Source: Thozetella sp. PMI_491 (lineage: Eukaryota; Ascomycota; Sordariomycetes; Chaetosphaeriales; Chaetosphaeriaceae). Taken from it: 64,000 nucleotides of DNA. The DNA lies in the NCBI GenBank assembly GCA_021432635.1, contig MU270031.1:1003994-1067993 (forward strand). The letters run 5' to 3'. Of this stretch, positions 44,865-58,260 are shown piece after piece (within the stretch, counting starts at the first letter, position 1; every line of letters starts with the position of its first letter). A program made the position numbers and the translations under genes. The notes under the pieces were generated by a model. The model made no database searches and was not told the origin of the DNA. It worked only from the letters and a program-made list of their open reading frames with translations.

Positions 44865-47800
44865 CTTGGAATTTATGAGGCGAAAAATCTCGAGTTGGTT
44901 TAGGTGTGAGAGAACAGTTCTGCGCGAGAAACTGGGGATCAGTATTGGCGCAAAAATGGCGACGAGTTTTCCGGATCTCTGGGTTCGACAATTTTTTTTT
45001 GTGTTTGGCACAGGTAGACGGCGTTGGAGGATCTGGGCGGGCAGTGATGAGGGCGCAAACGAAGGAAGGGACTAGAGTGGAGGTGGGGGGGGAGGCATCT
45101 GAATGTGGGGTTCGAGGTACTCACTTTGGGAAGAGGGGTGAAAAAACTTTTTGGGGTTTGGAAGGGTCAACCCAGATGGACGAACCGAAGATGGCGGTCG
45201 ACGTAGCGCAGCTATGTGGAGAGTGGGAAAAAAAAAAGTTGTTGGCAGTTGGCAGTGGGTTGGGGGGAAAGGGAAAAAAAGCAGGCAGAGGATAGATAAA
45301 TACCTATTCTTCGGTTTTTAAGACCGCCGATCGTTGCATTCGCCCGGAAGAAAAGAAGAAAAGCGCAGGTGTCAGGGCCAGCGAGGGATGGCAGTCCAGT
45401 CCAGACTTGTAATTGCTCCGGCGAGCCGCCAAACAATGGGATCCAGGGTTTACGATCTCGAGACGCGAGACGGGCAATTTCAACGGCGGGTGGTAGAATT
45501 TTTTTTTTAGGAAGCCGCGCTTCTGTGGGGCATGCTGCCTCGGCGCAGGTTAGGTCTGTGGCTCTGGGGGGGGCAAGCTTATGGGAGAGCCTCCTCGGGT
45601 TACAAACGGGCGAAACGGAGGGCGGCGAGACTGAGGAGAGGGAGGGGTTAGGAGTACTTGGTCGTATCCAACAACAGCGTCTGGGACACTCCCAAGCCCA
45701 CCAACGCGACTGCACTCTTCCTGGTACTCCCTCGTACTCGGATTGTCCAAGGTACGTAAGGAGAACGGTCATCGATGCAGGTGTTGCCCCTCCCGGGAAG
45801 TCCCTCAAGGGAGTTCCGTTGTCTGGCGTGTAAGAGAGACACGCCGGCCACGTCGGCGAGTGGCAGCAGCCAGACAACTTCAAATCCCCGGGTGTATGCA
45901 GGTTCGCGGCGCGAGGCCTGCTCGAAAACGGTCCGTACCTTGGGAAACATATCCCATTTTGCTCGGTAAACGGTAGCCCTCGCCCTCGGCCCCCCTCCAC
46001 GCTGGACTCCCTGGACCGTTCGCGATCTGACAACCGTGTATGCACAGTACAGTAGGTATGCACTTCGCAGGCTGCTCGCCAAGCCCCAGAGCCAATTGGT
46101 GGACACGCACACCTCCAAACAGCTCGAGGTACTTCATGTCGGGTCTTCCCCGGAGCCTCTTTCCCTCCCAAAGGCCCACACCTCGTTACCCCTCAGTCCG
46201 TCCGCACGGCATCTTCAGGACCAGTCGAGTCGAGCCTGTGCCTAGGCCCATATGCCACGGCCCACGGCTTGCACGGGGTGGCTCTTGGTGGCAGGGTCCA
46301 GACGGACCCCTGTACAGTACAAGCACAGGCAGGCAGGTCAGTCGGGCCAAGGCGGTATGGCCGTCCGCGCATAGCAGGCAGTGCTCCCTCCCGGTTGGCG
46401 CCCTCTGGCGCAACCCCTCCCGAACGTCGGGGGCCCGCTCACCACAGACGGGCACATGCCAACTCCTGGCCTGCACATCATGGATGCAAGCGCGAACCAC
46501 GTGCGGAACGAGGTTGCAGAGAACCTTTACCGAAGGGGAGATGGATCTTCACATTGAGACATGCGCTCCCGCCTAGCCGGCGAGTGTGACCGCGAAAAGG
46601 TCCGGCGCGCCTGGGGGAAAAGGGGGCAGGGAGGGATCGGATGAACCGCGTGCGCATGGGACGCATGGGAATAGATCCATCTTTTTGGCAGACGGCATCA
46701 GCCAGGGAGCGCATGCCCAGCGTTCCACAAGCGAGACGGAGCCGGAGCCGACGAAGTGCAGTCCCAGACTCTTGATCGTATTTCATCCCTGCTTGAGCCC
46801 CCTCGTCCCTCTTGGCCATCCAAACGCACTGCTGGGCTGCCTTCCAGATGGCTTCTGGAAGCATGTTCGCAGCGCCCGTCCTGTTTGATTGCCCGATGTG
46901 CCGCACCAAAGGGGTCAGCGGCTGAAGTTGAGCTTGGTGACCCGGTGCAGCATATAGGAACACTATGGAAACGGTTTACTTGGCAGCTCGCAAGGCCCGA
47001 CTACCCACCCTGTTCAGCCGATTCGAGTCGGTTGTCCTGCCTTTTCAGTCTCAACTAGGCAATTAGCAAGCTGCAGCTTAGCCGTGTGATCCAGGATCGT
47101 GCGCGACGTGCAGCCGATGCCCACGAACTGGTCGGCGATCCTTGATTCTCGGACATCATCGTCGCCCATCATCCTCGGCAGCTCCGAAACGGGACGACGA
47201 GATGCGCTGGGCAGCGCGGGCCAGCTGGTGGTCTTGCTCACTCACCACGCCGCTCCGGAAGGCAGTCTTCCGCGCGGGACTGATCCATTGGACGATTGAG
47301 GGGACCAAATCGTGTCGTGCGCTTGCTGGCATGGCGTGTCGAGTGTCGAGATCGGCGCATATGGCCAGCGCTGCCCCCATTGGGCCGGCTCAGATGGTGA
47401 TGTGGGTGCATATTGCTGGGTTTTCTCAACAATTCCTATGGCTGCAGTTCGCGGGCCGGTTCATGCTACTGGCTGCCTCGCAGATGTGGCTCGTTCGACG
47501 GCCATGTCGCATTTGCAGATAAGGCCCGCACTGGCATATGGCACGGCCGTCGCCTACAGATGAGAAGGATCGTGGGCCAGGGTGAATGTGTGCTTGAGCC
47601 AGCCGGGTGCCGTCCATTGGGGCGACTTGGGCCGATGGCTGCGGCCGGGAAAGGCGCAGCGCAGACTTCATCTATACCAGAGCGAGAAGGTGGTCTACCC
47701 GCGGGAGAGGGGTTACAGTGCTCACGCGCTGCTGCCTCTGGGTGGTGTAGGGAGGAGCAGACGCTTACATCGCGGTGCCCCCTCCTGGAGGTTCCCTGGC

Positions 47801-48382
47801 GGAGCAGAGCATGCACATGACTGAGCCTCTGCTAGCGAATGGCGAGACATGCGAAATGCCACTTCTTGGTGCAGTTGGTGCAGCGGGAACAACACTCAAA
47901 CAGGCAGGCCACACCGGACCCTGAAGCCGAAGAAACATAGTGGATCGACGGCACGGGTTTCATACGCCAATGCTTGCTCCTCCTTCGGCGCCTGGCTATG
48001 CCGGCTCTTGAGGATGCGTGTGTGTGTCCCGGATCAAGAAGATCTGCTTCCCTTCAAGCATCACGACCCCCCCATCTTGTGTAACCCCCTCGGGACGAAC
48101 TGAGGACAGATTGCGGCAGGTGCGGCTCGTGCTAAACAGGGGGTCAGGGTGTAAATAGCTCGCCAGCGCAGCTGTGCCAAGTGGTGGGGCATCACCTGAC
48201 CGCGTGGTGAGCACTCACCGAACACAGGTGGGGTACGCGTCGCGCCTGCCCAGTGCCACCATTACAGCGCGCGGCTCGCTACCCCTGACGCGCCACTGCC
48301 CGCCACCCAGAAACTCGGCCTTCGACGTTTCCCAGGCTCGGCCTGCTAAACATGCAATTACTTGCCAATATACGATCCAGAG
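44865..48382. other. divergent intergenic region, about 3.5 kb
   Basis: It separates GIS2 (minus) from SAE2 (plus). The GIS2 side has T- and A-runs (44991, 45229, 45499) and a long minus-strand frame (46171..45212, 319 codons). That frame has low-complexity composition and no family features, so I treat it as chance or 5'-leader sequence. No other gene is supported. Confidence 0.45.
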
Positions 48383-50676
48383 ATGAGTAGCTGGTTCGAA
48401 AGAGGCCGGCCAGCCATTCTGGACGGTCTGGCGCCTATATTGGACAAGATCGACGCGGAGCTAAGAGCAGGTGTGTACCTCTTTTTGGCCCAGCAAGGTA
48501 TTGTAGACTGACTGTGGCCACAGAGCTTCGCGAGCGGGATGAGACGAGGCACGCCCATCTCACCGAGGAGATCCGGCGACTGAATGCCAAGGTTGCCGTG
48601 GTGGAAAAGCTGGAACTAGAGAACCGGACCTTGAAGAAAAATCTCTCCCAATTTCAAGCTGCTCAGGCGGTTTCCTCCAGCCCGTTCAAGCACACGAGCA
48701 TATTCGACCTAGAAAACCGCTACAGAAATACCACGACGCCGCATCCCCCTTCCGCGGCGCGCGAACCTCTCCGCGACTTGTCCCCTAATAAGGCCTCCAA
48801 CACGCCGCGTCCGTCACTGAAACTTGGAGACGAGAACGAAAAAGTGGATTGGGAGCTTGAGTACCGAAAGCTCTGGGGGCGCTACCAGGAATACGCCATA
48901 CGGCTGGAGGAAACCAAAGATAAGGCCAAGATATTCCGAGATGGTCTCGCAAAGTGGGAAAAGTACGCGTTGGACCTGGAGAAGAAGCTTGAAAGCATCA
49001 AGAGGTCAGCCGCCGCCTCATCTGACGAGAATTTTGGGCGAAACAACAAGAGAGCATCGGTGATCCAATATCCGTCCGAACATGTGGTACCAACGAGCAC
49101 GGAGAGCTCTGAGCTCGGCCGAACGAGGAGGGATCTCGCGAACATCAGCTTCATCTCAAACCCAGGTTCCGATGAGCCTGTAGGTGACCTGGATACTGCA
49201 CCTGCGCCTGGAAGCCCGTTTAGGAGAGCTGCTTCTACGCCTGCGGTGCCGCACAGAGAATACGATACACATAAGTTGGACCCTGACGCAGTGCAGGGAG
49301 ATGAGCAAGAGGGCCCCAACAATAATCTTGAGCTTCCACCACTACCAAGAGATAACCCCCCGGCGGCTGAGATCCGTGTGAAGGAAGAACCATCGTCTGA
49401 TGTCCCGGTGTTTGTGTCTGAGCGTTGCCTTCGCAAACGAAAGCATTTAGACGGCGATGACAGGGAACCGGTTCGCAGGATCAAGAGCGAATGCAGTGAC
49501 TCTTCTGGTCCGGCGATTACTGCCGCCTCTGTCTTTTTCTCACCTCAGGAGAGCATGGATCTTGATGCCGGCCCCAGGATCCAAACTCCTAGAAGAGCTC
49601 GGAATCTATCTCATGGAGATCTGCTGCCGCAGGTTGATGCTGCCTCCGATGGCGAAAGAGAGGCCGATGGCATTGTCCCTTCCTCGCCAATCAGGCTAGG
49701 GAATGCCACAGACGCCCCGGCTCAGCAGGTCCGAGGGCACCAAATAGCAGACGAAAGTGGCCACCGAGGATTGGACCACATGCCGAACGGGGGTTCCCCA
49801 GAAAAAGACCGAAGCCACGAATCCAATCATGCACCGGGCACAGTGCACCGGGGAAGGCTAGATATGCTTCTCAATGGCGGCCCTCCTGATCTCGATCAAG
49901 GGCCGATCCTTGTACGACCGACGCGACCATCTCGAAATACGCATCGGCTAGACTCGTGGACGCTAGAACTTAACGTCCCAAGGAGGGAGCTACCGTTTAA
50001 CAAATCTTCCGCTAGGGTCGGTAACGTCACTCCAGGCGCAGGTGGCAGCGGGCCTAGCACACCGGGGACAGCCGCCCGGCAGACACCTTCGAGGCTGAGA
50101 CTAGAGCGAGGAGGTTCCTCGGCCAGACCGAAAGTGGGAGGTCGACAGCTGCGCAAGCTGCCGCTATCTAGACTGCACCTCACCGACTTCAAGGTCAACC
50201 CCCAATTCAACGACGGCTTGAACTACGCCTTTGATGAGGTCGTCCGCGGGAGGTCTGACCGCGCCGAGCTTCCTGGCTGCACAGACGAGAAATGCTGCGG
50301 CAAGAAGTTCCGCGAAATGGCGCTGAACGAACGAGACGCAGCCGGCCCGACGCTGCTTCAACAGCCAACCAACATCAAGCTGCTTGAGGACTACCTCGGC
50401 GACGATGCACATCGCCTTGGGACCATGAATCGAAAAGAGAAGGAGGTCATGTGGGTAGACGCGAAAGTACGGGATCTCGCCAATCGGTTCGGCAGACACA
50501 AACATCGGTACGTCAGGCCGCCATCTCCAGCGGCACTCTGGAACGTGGATATGCCTAGCACCCAGGAGTTTGCGACGGAGAAGGAGGAAATGCAGAGAGA
50601 AGTTCGGAAGCAGGTGGAAGACAGGTATCGAGATGCCATGCGAGGAAATGGCCGGTGGCTTTTCCGGGACGAATAA
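48383..50676 (+). CDS. SAE2: DNA double-strand-break end-resection factor, Sae2/Ctp1/CtIP family
   Basis: Exons 48383..48470 and 48524..50676 join in phase to 746 residues. The N-terminal part (about 20-75: ELRERDETRHAHLTEEIRRL, VVEKLELENRTLKKNL) is a coiled coil expected to oligomerise. The middle is long, disordered and Ser/Pro-rich. The C-terminus carries the family block: CTDEKCCGKKFREM (Cys cluster), then RFGRHKHRYVRPPSPAALWN and MPSTQEF, matching the RHR-containing tip that binds DNA and stimulates Mre11-Rad50-Xrs2/Nbs1. Phosphorylatable SP/TP sites are frequent, consistent with CDK control in relatives. The short first exon is supported by a good GTGTGT/CCACAG pair and continuous coiled-coil sequence. 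Confidence 0.9.
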
Positions 50677-51713
50677 ACACACTGGGGCTTTGTCAGATAT
50701 CACCTTATTGTGTCTTCTGGTTGGCATTGCTGGTTGTTGGGAGCGACTGTTACTGGCTGCTCCTCGGGCAGAAAGCATTGGGAGTAGAACGAAGTGGTTT
50801 GACACATTTCTCAGGCGGCTATACATGTTGCAAAGGCGTTGCAAAAGGTGTCTACTGAACGGTGTTGGCCACAGCCACTCGACAGAATAAAGCATAACAT
50901 TTCCATCAACATTAGGGGTCGGGTTGATCGGGGCTATTTCAGTCGGGCTTCTCAAGTCCACTAGGTTTCCTGTTGGCCTTCTCACAAGACCCGGCAACGA
51001 ACATCCTATTAATCGCATGACTAGGCTCCACGGCGAAATTCTAGGCATCCGCGAACTGCTTGCGGTGAGTTTGCCAAACGGCTCTAGATTGGCCTCCCTG
51101 TGGACGACACCTGATAGTGCAGCCTACGAAGCAAAGGAGCAAAGAGGCAGCTTAGGTCGAAAGAGGCCGGGAGAATCCCGGGCATTAAATGGCTACCTAT
51201 CCCCGGTCCACACCTTTCAATTTCCGCGCACGGGCCAACGCTTCGCCGCAGTCCCCGAGTAGCTCCAACTCTTCGCCGATTTTTTGCCTTGCGCAAAGTC
51301 TCTCGTTTGGCAGACGGCGTAAAAAAACAAAGCTTAGCTTGTTGCCTTCCATCAACCGCCCATCCCCTCCTCCGGACCCCGTCGGCGAAGTGATCCCCTT
51401 CGGCCTTTCTTTGACACAGCCTTCTGGATGGACCAGAAGCTGTCCCGTTTTTCTACCCACGAACGCGAGCGCCGCTTGAGTTAGCACGACAGCGCATCCC
51501 CCCAACGGGACCGAGCGCTCGACACGCGAGTCCGGAAACAGTGGTCAGTCACACTTGCGATTTCGCACCGAGGGAAACTCCCCTCGCGCCGACCAAGACC
51601 GACCGCATCGCCGCCTCCCCCCGACCGCATTGGTCCTCAGTCCTTCGCCTCGAATCCGCGGTGGCACTCACGGCTGTGAGCAGCTGCCGCAATTCACCAT
51701 CCCCCAGGCCGGC
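50677..51713. other. intergenic (SAE2 3' flank, UBP3 promoter and leader)
   Basis: About 1 kb. The UBP3-like frame is open for 53 codons before the chosen ATG, probably as part of the 5' leader. No gene or RNA is recognised. Confidence 0.5.
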
Positions 51714-54700
51714 ATGATGAACAATCGCGGGCATCTGCCGGCTGGGCAGCCCATACCGCCCATGCAAGGAGCTATGGACATGGGACCGGGCCCCGGGCCC
51801 GCGCCGGGCGTGGGCGTCGGGCTCAGCCCGCAAGGACCTGGCTCGGGAGGTCCGCGCCGAAGCGGACGGCCTCACCAGCCGTACCCGGCGCATCACTCGC
51901 CGTACCAGCCGCAGCATCCGCACATGAGCCAGCATCAGCCCATGTACGCCGCTCACGGCTACATGCCCTATGCTGCCCCCCCCTACTACTCGCCCATGCC
52001 GCCTCAGTACCATCAGAACGGAGGAATGGCGCCTTCTGCCTACATACCGTACCCCCAGCAGCAGCAGTACGCCAGGTCGCCCCCGATGCCGCAGCAATAC
52101 GCTCCGATGGTTCCTCAGAGCTACTCGAGACCTCCCCATCACTCTCCTATCGTCGGTAACCCCTACCAGGTCGCCCCTCCTGCGGCCCCGGTTCCTCTCC
52201 CTCCGCATACCCCTTCCTCGACACACTCCTCGTCGGTCGCCATTCCTCCTCCCATCGCCTCCCCGATCCCGAGCCAGGTGGTAGAGACGCCGGCTCCTCC
52301 GGCGCCGTCCCAGCCGCCCTCGCAACCGGAGCCTCAACCGCAGCCAGAACCTCCGCTAGCCTCACCACTGCTTAAAACACCGGCTCTCCAGCTCGGTCCT
52401 ACTGAGTCCTACATGCCCAAAGTGGTGAGTCAAGCACCGTATTCGCTCCTTAGGTACTGCGACCTGCTAACACTCAAAGCAGCTTCTCCCCCTCCCCTGG
52501 CTCTCGACCCCCGACGAACTGTTTCCGAAGCGAACTACTAGGCTGCGAAGGCGTAGGAAGATAGTAGTGTCGGGCAGCGGGAACCTCCAGCTCCCGAGCC
52601 AGCATCCATCAAGCGAAGACGCCGGGCCCAAGCACGGAGTCGACGAAGAGCAGTCCGAGGTTGCTGCCTCTTATCCCGCTGAGAATGCAACCGCCACCAC
52701 TCCAAAAGCCGCGAAGAAGTCGGCCGCTCTCGAGCCTCCCCCGCGGTCAGAGACTCCGTCGACCCAGGACCAGCCTTCGGAGGGCGCCTCCACATCCCCT
52801 ACAACCCCCATCTCGCTTCAGCCCAGTGCTACTAGCGCCATGACGCCGACGCAGTCGGCCAAGCCAGCCTCTCGTGCTGCTGTCCCCGCGCTCCCAGCAG
52901 TGCCTGTCATCCCCAAACCTGCGCCCGAGGGCAAGGGCTCGGAAAAGGTGGAAGGTGACTCTGCTGACCAGACCGTCTCGGGCGAGCAGCCGGCTGAGGG
53001 CCTCAATGGGCCATCAGAAGTGTCGTCGGAGGCCACAGAAACCGCACCTGCCCCAGTCAAGGTGGCGCCCAAGCTCTGGACTGGTCTGTTCGCCAAGGCG
53101 TCGGCCGCAGCCAAGGCTCCGGCAGCCGTGGATGGCCAGCCTGACACCAACGGCGTGTCTGCCCTTGGTGTTCCGGGTATCGTTCCTCCCGCCACCGCCT
53201 TCGCGAACTCGAGCGCAAGCTCTGTCGCTGAGGCTATTCAGGCGTACCAAGTTGGGGGCGCTGAGAAGCTGGCGTTCCTTGAACCCCGCGGTCTGGTGAA
53301 CACGGGGAACATGTGTTATATGAATTCAGTAGGTTCCTTCCGCCTCAAGACGAAGCCCACGGTCCCGCTAACACATGGCGTTCTAGGTCTTGCAAGTTCT
53401 TATTTTCTGCATTCCGTTCTACGACTTCCTCGACCAGGTGAGCAAGAAGGCAGCTCACAGCTTTAAGAGCGAGACGCCCTTGATCGATGCCATGTAAGTC
53501 GCACTTCGCAAACATAGCACTCTCCCGCGTGTACTCAAGTATTAACTGCCAAACAGGATCATGTTCATGCGTGAATTCAACGTCATCGACTCGGCCACTT
53601 CTGTGGACCAGCTAAAAAGACGGCTGAAGATCGAGGAGCTCGAGCAGTATGGCGAGCCCTTCATCCCTGAGTTTGTTTATGATGCCATCAGGCGGCTCCC
53701 TCGTTTCGCAAGCATGCGAGTACGTTGCTCACTTGTCTAGCTTGATCGTTCACCTCGCTAACAATCTGCCAGCGCGGTCACCAGCAAGATGCTGAGGAAT
53801 TCCTGGGCTTCCTCCTCGAGGGTCTCCACGACGAATGTGCGCAGGTCCTGCGCGCTGCTCCTATCTCGACCGCTTCGACCGCCCCGAACTCGTCCCTTCC
53901 GTCTCCGACTTCGTCGTCCAAGGATGCTGACGGAGACGACTGGCTCGAAGTTGGACGTAGGCAGAAGCCGTCTGTCACTCGGTCTTCTGGCTACTCGAAC
54001 GTCTCGTCGCCCATCACGAAGATCTTCGGCGGTCAGCTTCGATCTGAACTTCGCGTTCCTGGCTTGAAGAACTCGGTCACCCTGGAGCCGTACCAGCCCC
54101 TGCAGTTGGACATTGGTGCCCCCCATATCCGCAACATTGTGGATGCTCTCAAGGGCCTGACGCGCCCCGAAACCCTCGTCGGCGATTTCAATTCGCCTCA
54201 CGGCAAGGATGCCAAGGCAACAAAGCAAGTATTCATTGAGTCGCTGCCGCCCGTCCTTATCCTCCACCTGAAGCGCTTCCAGTTCGACGCCGAGGGTCAC
54301 GGGACCGTCAAGATTTGGAAGAAGGTAGGCTACCCGCTTGAGCTCGAGATCCCGGCCGAGGTTGTCTCCCGCCAGAGGCGAAACACGACCCTGGCTTCCG
54401 GGGCAGGCTTGCCCAAGTACAGGCTCAGTGCCGTTGTCTATCACCATGGCAAGAATGCGAGCGGGGGCCACTACACTGTCGATGTGCGTCGTCAGGACGG
54501 CCGCGAGTGGATCCGCCTTGACGACACTGTTATCCACAGGGTAGCTAGCGAGGACGTTGCCGAAGGCGGTGCGGAGGAGGACTCCGCCAAGAGCTCTTCG
54601 TCGCAGCAAGACTCGCGGAAGGAGACGTTCACCACCGGTAGCAACCGGTTCGGCGGCATGAACGATGAGGACGCCGGCGATGACGACGGCTGGAAGCAAG

Positions 54701-54849
54701 CTCCTGCCAATGGAAAGAAGTGGAGCAGCGTGGTGAATGGCGCAGGAGGTGGCTCGTCGCCCGCTGCCAACGGCCCTCGGTCGAAGCAGATCAAAGACAA
54801 CATCAAGGACAACAAGGTCGCGTACCTCTTGTTCTATGAGCGTATCTAA
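51714..54849 (+). CDS. UBP3: ubiquitin-specific protease, Ubp3/USP10-like
   Basis: Five exons (51714..52424, 52483..53328, 53387..53493, 53557..53719, 53773..54849) join in phase to 967 residues. The first half is disordered, rich in Pro, Gln, Tyr and Met, then in Ala/Pro/Ser. The USP domain starts at LEPRGLVNTGNMCYMNS with catalytic Cys515. It continues with VLQVLIFCIPFYDF, RGHQQDAEEFLGFLLEGLHD (QQD box) and LPPVLILHLKRFQFD, and ends with YHHGKNASGGHYTVDV, where His842 is catalytic, then VAYLLFYERI. Yeast Ubp3 works with Bre5 in transport, ribophagy and stress granules; that role is inferred here. The first intron splits the Cys box right after NS. A motif PWLSTPDELFPKR follows the first intron, as in relatives. 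Confidence 0.9.
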
Positions 54850-56140
54850 GCTGAAGGTGCTCTAGGCCTTCAGCTCCGCCCGTTCAATCTTTTGCTGACG
54901 GCGTTGGAGCATATATGCATTTGCGACGAGGCAGGGGAAAAGCATTCCTTTCACAAGTGTCACTTTTACTCTTAGAGGACGGCGTGCCTCACCGGCCTAA
55001 ACGACCTCGCTTACGCTCGCTCGTTTCTCTCGGTGGGAGCAAGGAATGAGTAACGACTTCCACTTGTAACGCTACAGACAGACAAGAGGGGGGTTATAGG
55101 ACGAGAGGGAGCGGGTACGACACAGCTCTGACCGACATTATATTGTCGGCTGAGAGACTACGGCCGTGGGTGGGTGGACGTTCCAGGCAAAGCCCGACGG
55201 GCTATCCAGGAGCTGCTTAGCGCAGGTGCCGGGATCCTGCGTCATTGGAGTTCGCTGGCCTAGAGCAGGGCCATCGGGGCGTGAGTGCGTCGACGACGCA
55301 CGAGCGGCCGCCAATCAACTCTTGGGTTTTGGACATACGGGTCGGACGAGTAATGGAGATGCAAAAGGGGTGGTAAGAGGGGGGGGTTGGTGATGGCGAT
55401 GGTGTTGGTGGAGTGTTCGATGATGTGTTTACGCCCTTTGGCTAGCCGGCCCATTCTTCACCACCTTTCCTCCTTACTCCATCCTACTTCATCCTATCTT
55501 CCCGCGCCTCACTGCGACGGCAAAATCTCATAATTCCGCCATCTCATCGTCGTGGAGTGGGATGGCCTATCGTGCTTGAGGCTCCTGGGCCTTCGGTGCA
55601 GGCGGCGCGATCCCTCGCCAGGGATGACCGGCGCCTTTGGAGACAGCTCTGGTCATCCAGAGGGGAGTTCTCCCTCCTCAGCAAGGAGACAAACCGAAGG
55701 GTGGACATAACCTATTTACCGACTTACCCTTACCTTACCAACTCACATAATCCGCACTTGATACTTATAGTACTGTAAAAAGTAAGCTAGGCTAGCAAAA
55801 ACGTAATGCATCAACTTGAATCTGCCCGCCCGAGTACATGTGCGTACGTGTTGTGTTGGGAACGAGAGCAAACCATGGGAAGCACTTATCACCAGGCAAC
55901 CAGGCAGCCAGGCAGCCAGGCAGCCAGGCAGGCAAGTAGTAGATGGGCGTGATTGAACCGTTCTAACTCTCAAACTATCCACCAGAGGGCAGTCCCATTT
56001 GGCAACATCTCGATTGTCGCCCCTTGAAGAAAGCGAGAGTCCGGTCCTTCCATGCCATTTGAGCTCTAGAGGTCTATATAGAGCTGGTGATGATGCAGGC
56101 TGCCCTTGCGCTGCCCCCCCGCCCCCCTTCACTCGTCGGG
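54850..56140. other. convergent intergenic region
   Basis: This is the 3' flank of the protease and of the GT8 gene. It contains an 8-bp tandem repeat (55892-55931) and no supported gene. Confidence 0.5.
55892..55931 (+). repeat. 8-bp tandem repeat, five copies of CCAGGCAG
   Basis: Five adjacent copies; the first ends in AA instead of AG. This is a simple microsatellite-like array in the shared 3' flank. Confidence 0.9.
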
Positions 56141-57200
56141 CTAGAACCCATCAATAGGCAGCCCCTTGTTCCTCTCTTCCTTCTTCCTCTCCCGGTCCAC
56201 CAGAGCCCACCAGCGATGCGTCTCGTCCTTCGTCGTGGTCCCGTCCGCCGCCGTCTCGTCCAGCTCGTCCCATGGCTTCGGCGTCAGGATGTAGTGCACG
56301 TTCTTGACGCTGGCGTCGTCCCAGATGGGGCGGTGCACGCCCTCCCACCGCATCGTCTTGAGGGCGTTGTACACGTACGGCAGCGCGACCCAGCGGTCCC
56401 GGAACAGACTCGACAGCAGGCTCTGGTCGGCAAAGTCCATGGCGCTGGCGTTGGCCTCCATGTGCGCGACGATCTGGTCGAAGACGGCCTGCGACGGGTT
56501 GACCACCTGCAGCCCGCCGTTCATGAAGCCCAGCGGGCCGACGTTGGGGTCCGCAGCCACCGTCTGGGCCTCGACCGGCTGGTCGTGCTGCGCGGTGAAG
56601 GCGCAATGCTCGGGAATCCAGTCGGACGGGTAGTGGGGCTTCTTGAGAGGGTTGCACACGCACGCGTGGCCAGCGGCGAAGACACGGCGGCTCACGGGGC
56701 CCTGGGCCGGGTCGAGGTTCCCGGCGGCTGCGACGTCCGGAGTGTCGAGCTCGAGCTCCATCAGCTCGTCCATGTTGCGCCGGACCATCATGTCGCTGTC
56801 GAGCTGGACGATGCGGTCATACTGGGTAAGCGAGAAGGGCATCAGCTTGCTCCAGCAGTCGTAGAAGCGCGGGTCGTTGCTGTAGTCCTTGCCCTCGGTC
56901 GGTAGCAGGTACTCGATGCGCTGCTTGGGGATGCCGCGCCTCTCCAGGGCGGCATGGCCCTCCTCGGGAAAGGTATCGGTGTAGAGGGCGACCAGGGGAT
57001 ACTTGGAACCGGATGCCTTGAGTGAGTAGTCGAGCGTTATGAGGCCCGGGAGGTATGTCGTGTTCGTGATGAGGGTCGTCCAGACTGCCAGAAGCTGTTA
57101 GCTAGAACGGGGGGCCGGGACGGAGCTCTCCCTGTAGTTGGGGAGAACGCTAGGTGGACCTACCCTTGTTGGACTCGACTGCCTTCTTGCCGTCCGACAT
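56141..57200 (-). CDS. family 8 glycosyltransferase (glycogenin/galactinol synthase-like)
   Basis: Exons 57200..57164 and 57084..56141 join in phase across a 79-bp intron (GTAGGT/GGCAG) to 326 residues. The GT8 fold is shown by VWTTLITNTTYLPGLITLDYSL at the N-terminus, LVALYTDTFPEEGHAAL, and the metal-binding DxD in LDSDMM (Asp108-Asp110), then GPLGFMNGGLQVV and FADQSLLSSLF. The C-terminal part includes VHYILTPKPWDE, the usual HxxGxxKPW-like segment of GT8 enzymes. These transfer sugars from UDP- or GDP-sugars with retention. Lack of a long glycogen-synthase-binding tail argues against true glycogenin; it resembles the fungal galactinol-synthase-like group. No signal peptide is seen. Confidence 0.88.
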
Positions 57201-58260
57201 TGGTGCGACGGCCGGAGCCAGCTGGGTCGCCGAAGAAAGGCAAGGTAGCGATCCAACTCAAGCTCGCGGGCCCAGTTTCCAGTTTCTCTGGTGATGCGAT
57301 ATGTCACGGAGTTTGTGACCGGCGGCTTTGCGATGCGATCTAGCAAGCAAGCAAGCTCCCTGGGTTCCTGTAGTGGGGGCGGGGTAGCTGCAGATGCAAC
57401 CATGAAAGAAAAAAAGATTGCGAGATTTGAGTTGCCCACTAGGCACTTGGCCAGCGGCCTGTGGGACCGGAGCTTCCGATAATTGCCTCACAAGGTGTCG
57501 TCACTAGGAGCTCGGCCCAGGGAAGATACGGGCCTGTAATCTCTCTTGGAAACATCCATGACTCCGGGGCACAACGGGCGCATGGGCGGGCACGCCATCG
57601 CGACTGGACCGGGCGAGACCGGTTGCATGCGCCAGCAAGCAGCCTGGTCTGCACGTCAGTTAATCACCCTAATGCAGCTAGGGTCTGTTTGCGGTAACCG
57701 ATCCAGCCGGCCGCCCATGGGAGCCACCCACAAGCGCGGCAGTTGAAGGCCTACATCGGCTTCCGCCGGCGGACTTATGCGAAGCGCCAAAGTTTTCCAG
57801 ATGCAAGAGAACCATCCAGACCCCGTTCCGGGGCGCCGTGTAGGCAAATGTCCTTATCATCAAGGCCAGAGTATCAAGACCACCATGTCCAAACCACAAT
57901 ATTCAAGCCATGAGCCCTCCTTTTTTTTTTGTGGCGAAACACAAAGAACAACCATGATTGCATAGAAGAGAAGCCCGAGCTAGTAGTCCTATAACATCAG
58001 CATGGCCGACAGCGAGCCCGGAGGGCAAGCACTCTTCAATTCTCTCACAGCAAGATGGGTTAGGGGATGGGCCGAGTATGCTTCCTTAGCTAGATAGATG
58101 CAACCTATTGGCTGCAACCGTACAGAGCTTTGCAGCCCTCACAGTTTGTTGTGGTTAGAAGAGCATCTTTCTCTCCTCCACTGTCTCTCCTCGAGGATCT
58201 CTGCGCCTATTGTCTCTGGAAGGCAGGCTACCACACCGCTACAACCATTAATCTCCACTT
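57201..58260. other. intergenic
   Basis: It contains the promoter of the GT8 gene and the 3' flank of the exonuclease gene. A run of ten T lies at about 57921-57930. No gene is supported. Confidence 0.5.

Noticed and set aside
45212..46171. 319-codon minus-strand open frame upstream of GIS2
   Set aside because: Its product is rich in Pro, Arg, Cys and Ser without domains or a signal peptide, and it overlaps the expected promoter/leader of GIS2. In GC-rich DNA such frames occur by chance.
53758..54699. 313-codon minus-strand open frame opposite the UBP3 last exon
   Set aside because: Antisense shadow of the protease exon, which carries catalytic motifs on the plus strand.
56087..56905. 272-codon plus-strand open frame opposite the GT8 gene
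   Set aside because: Antisense shadow; the minus strand has the DxD motif and a good two-exon structure.
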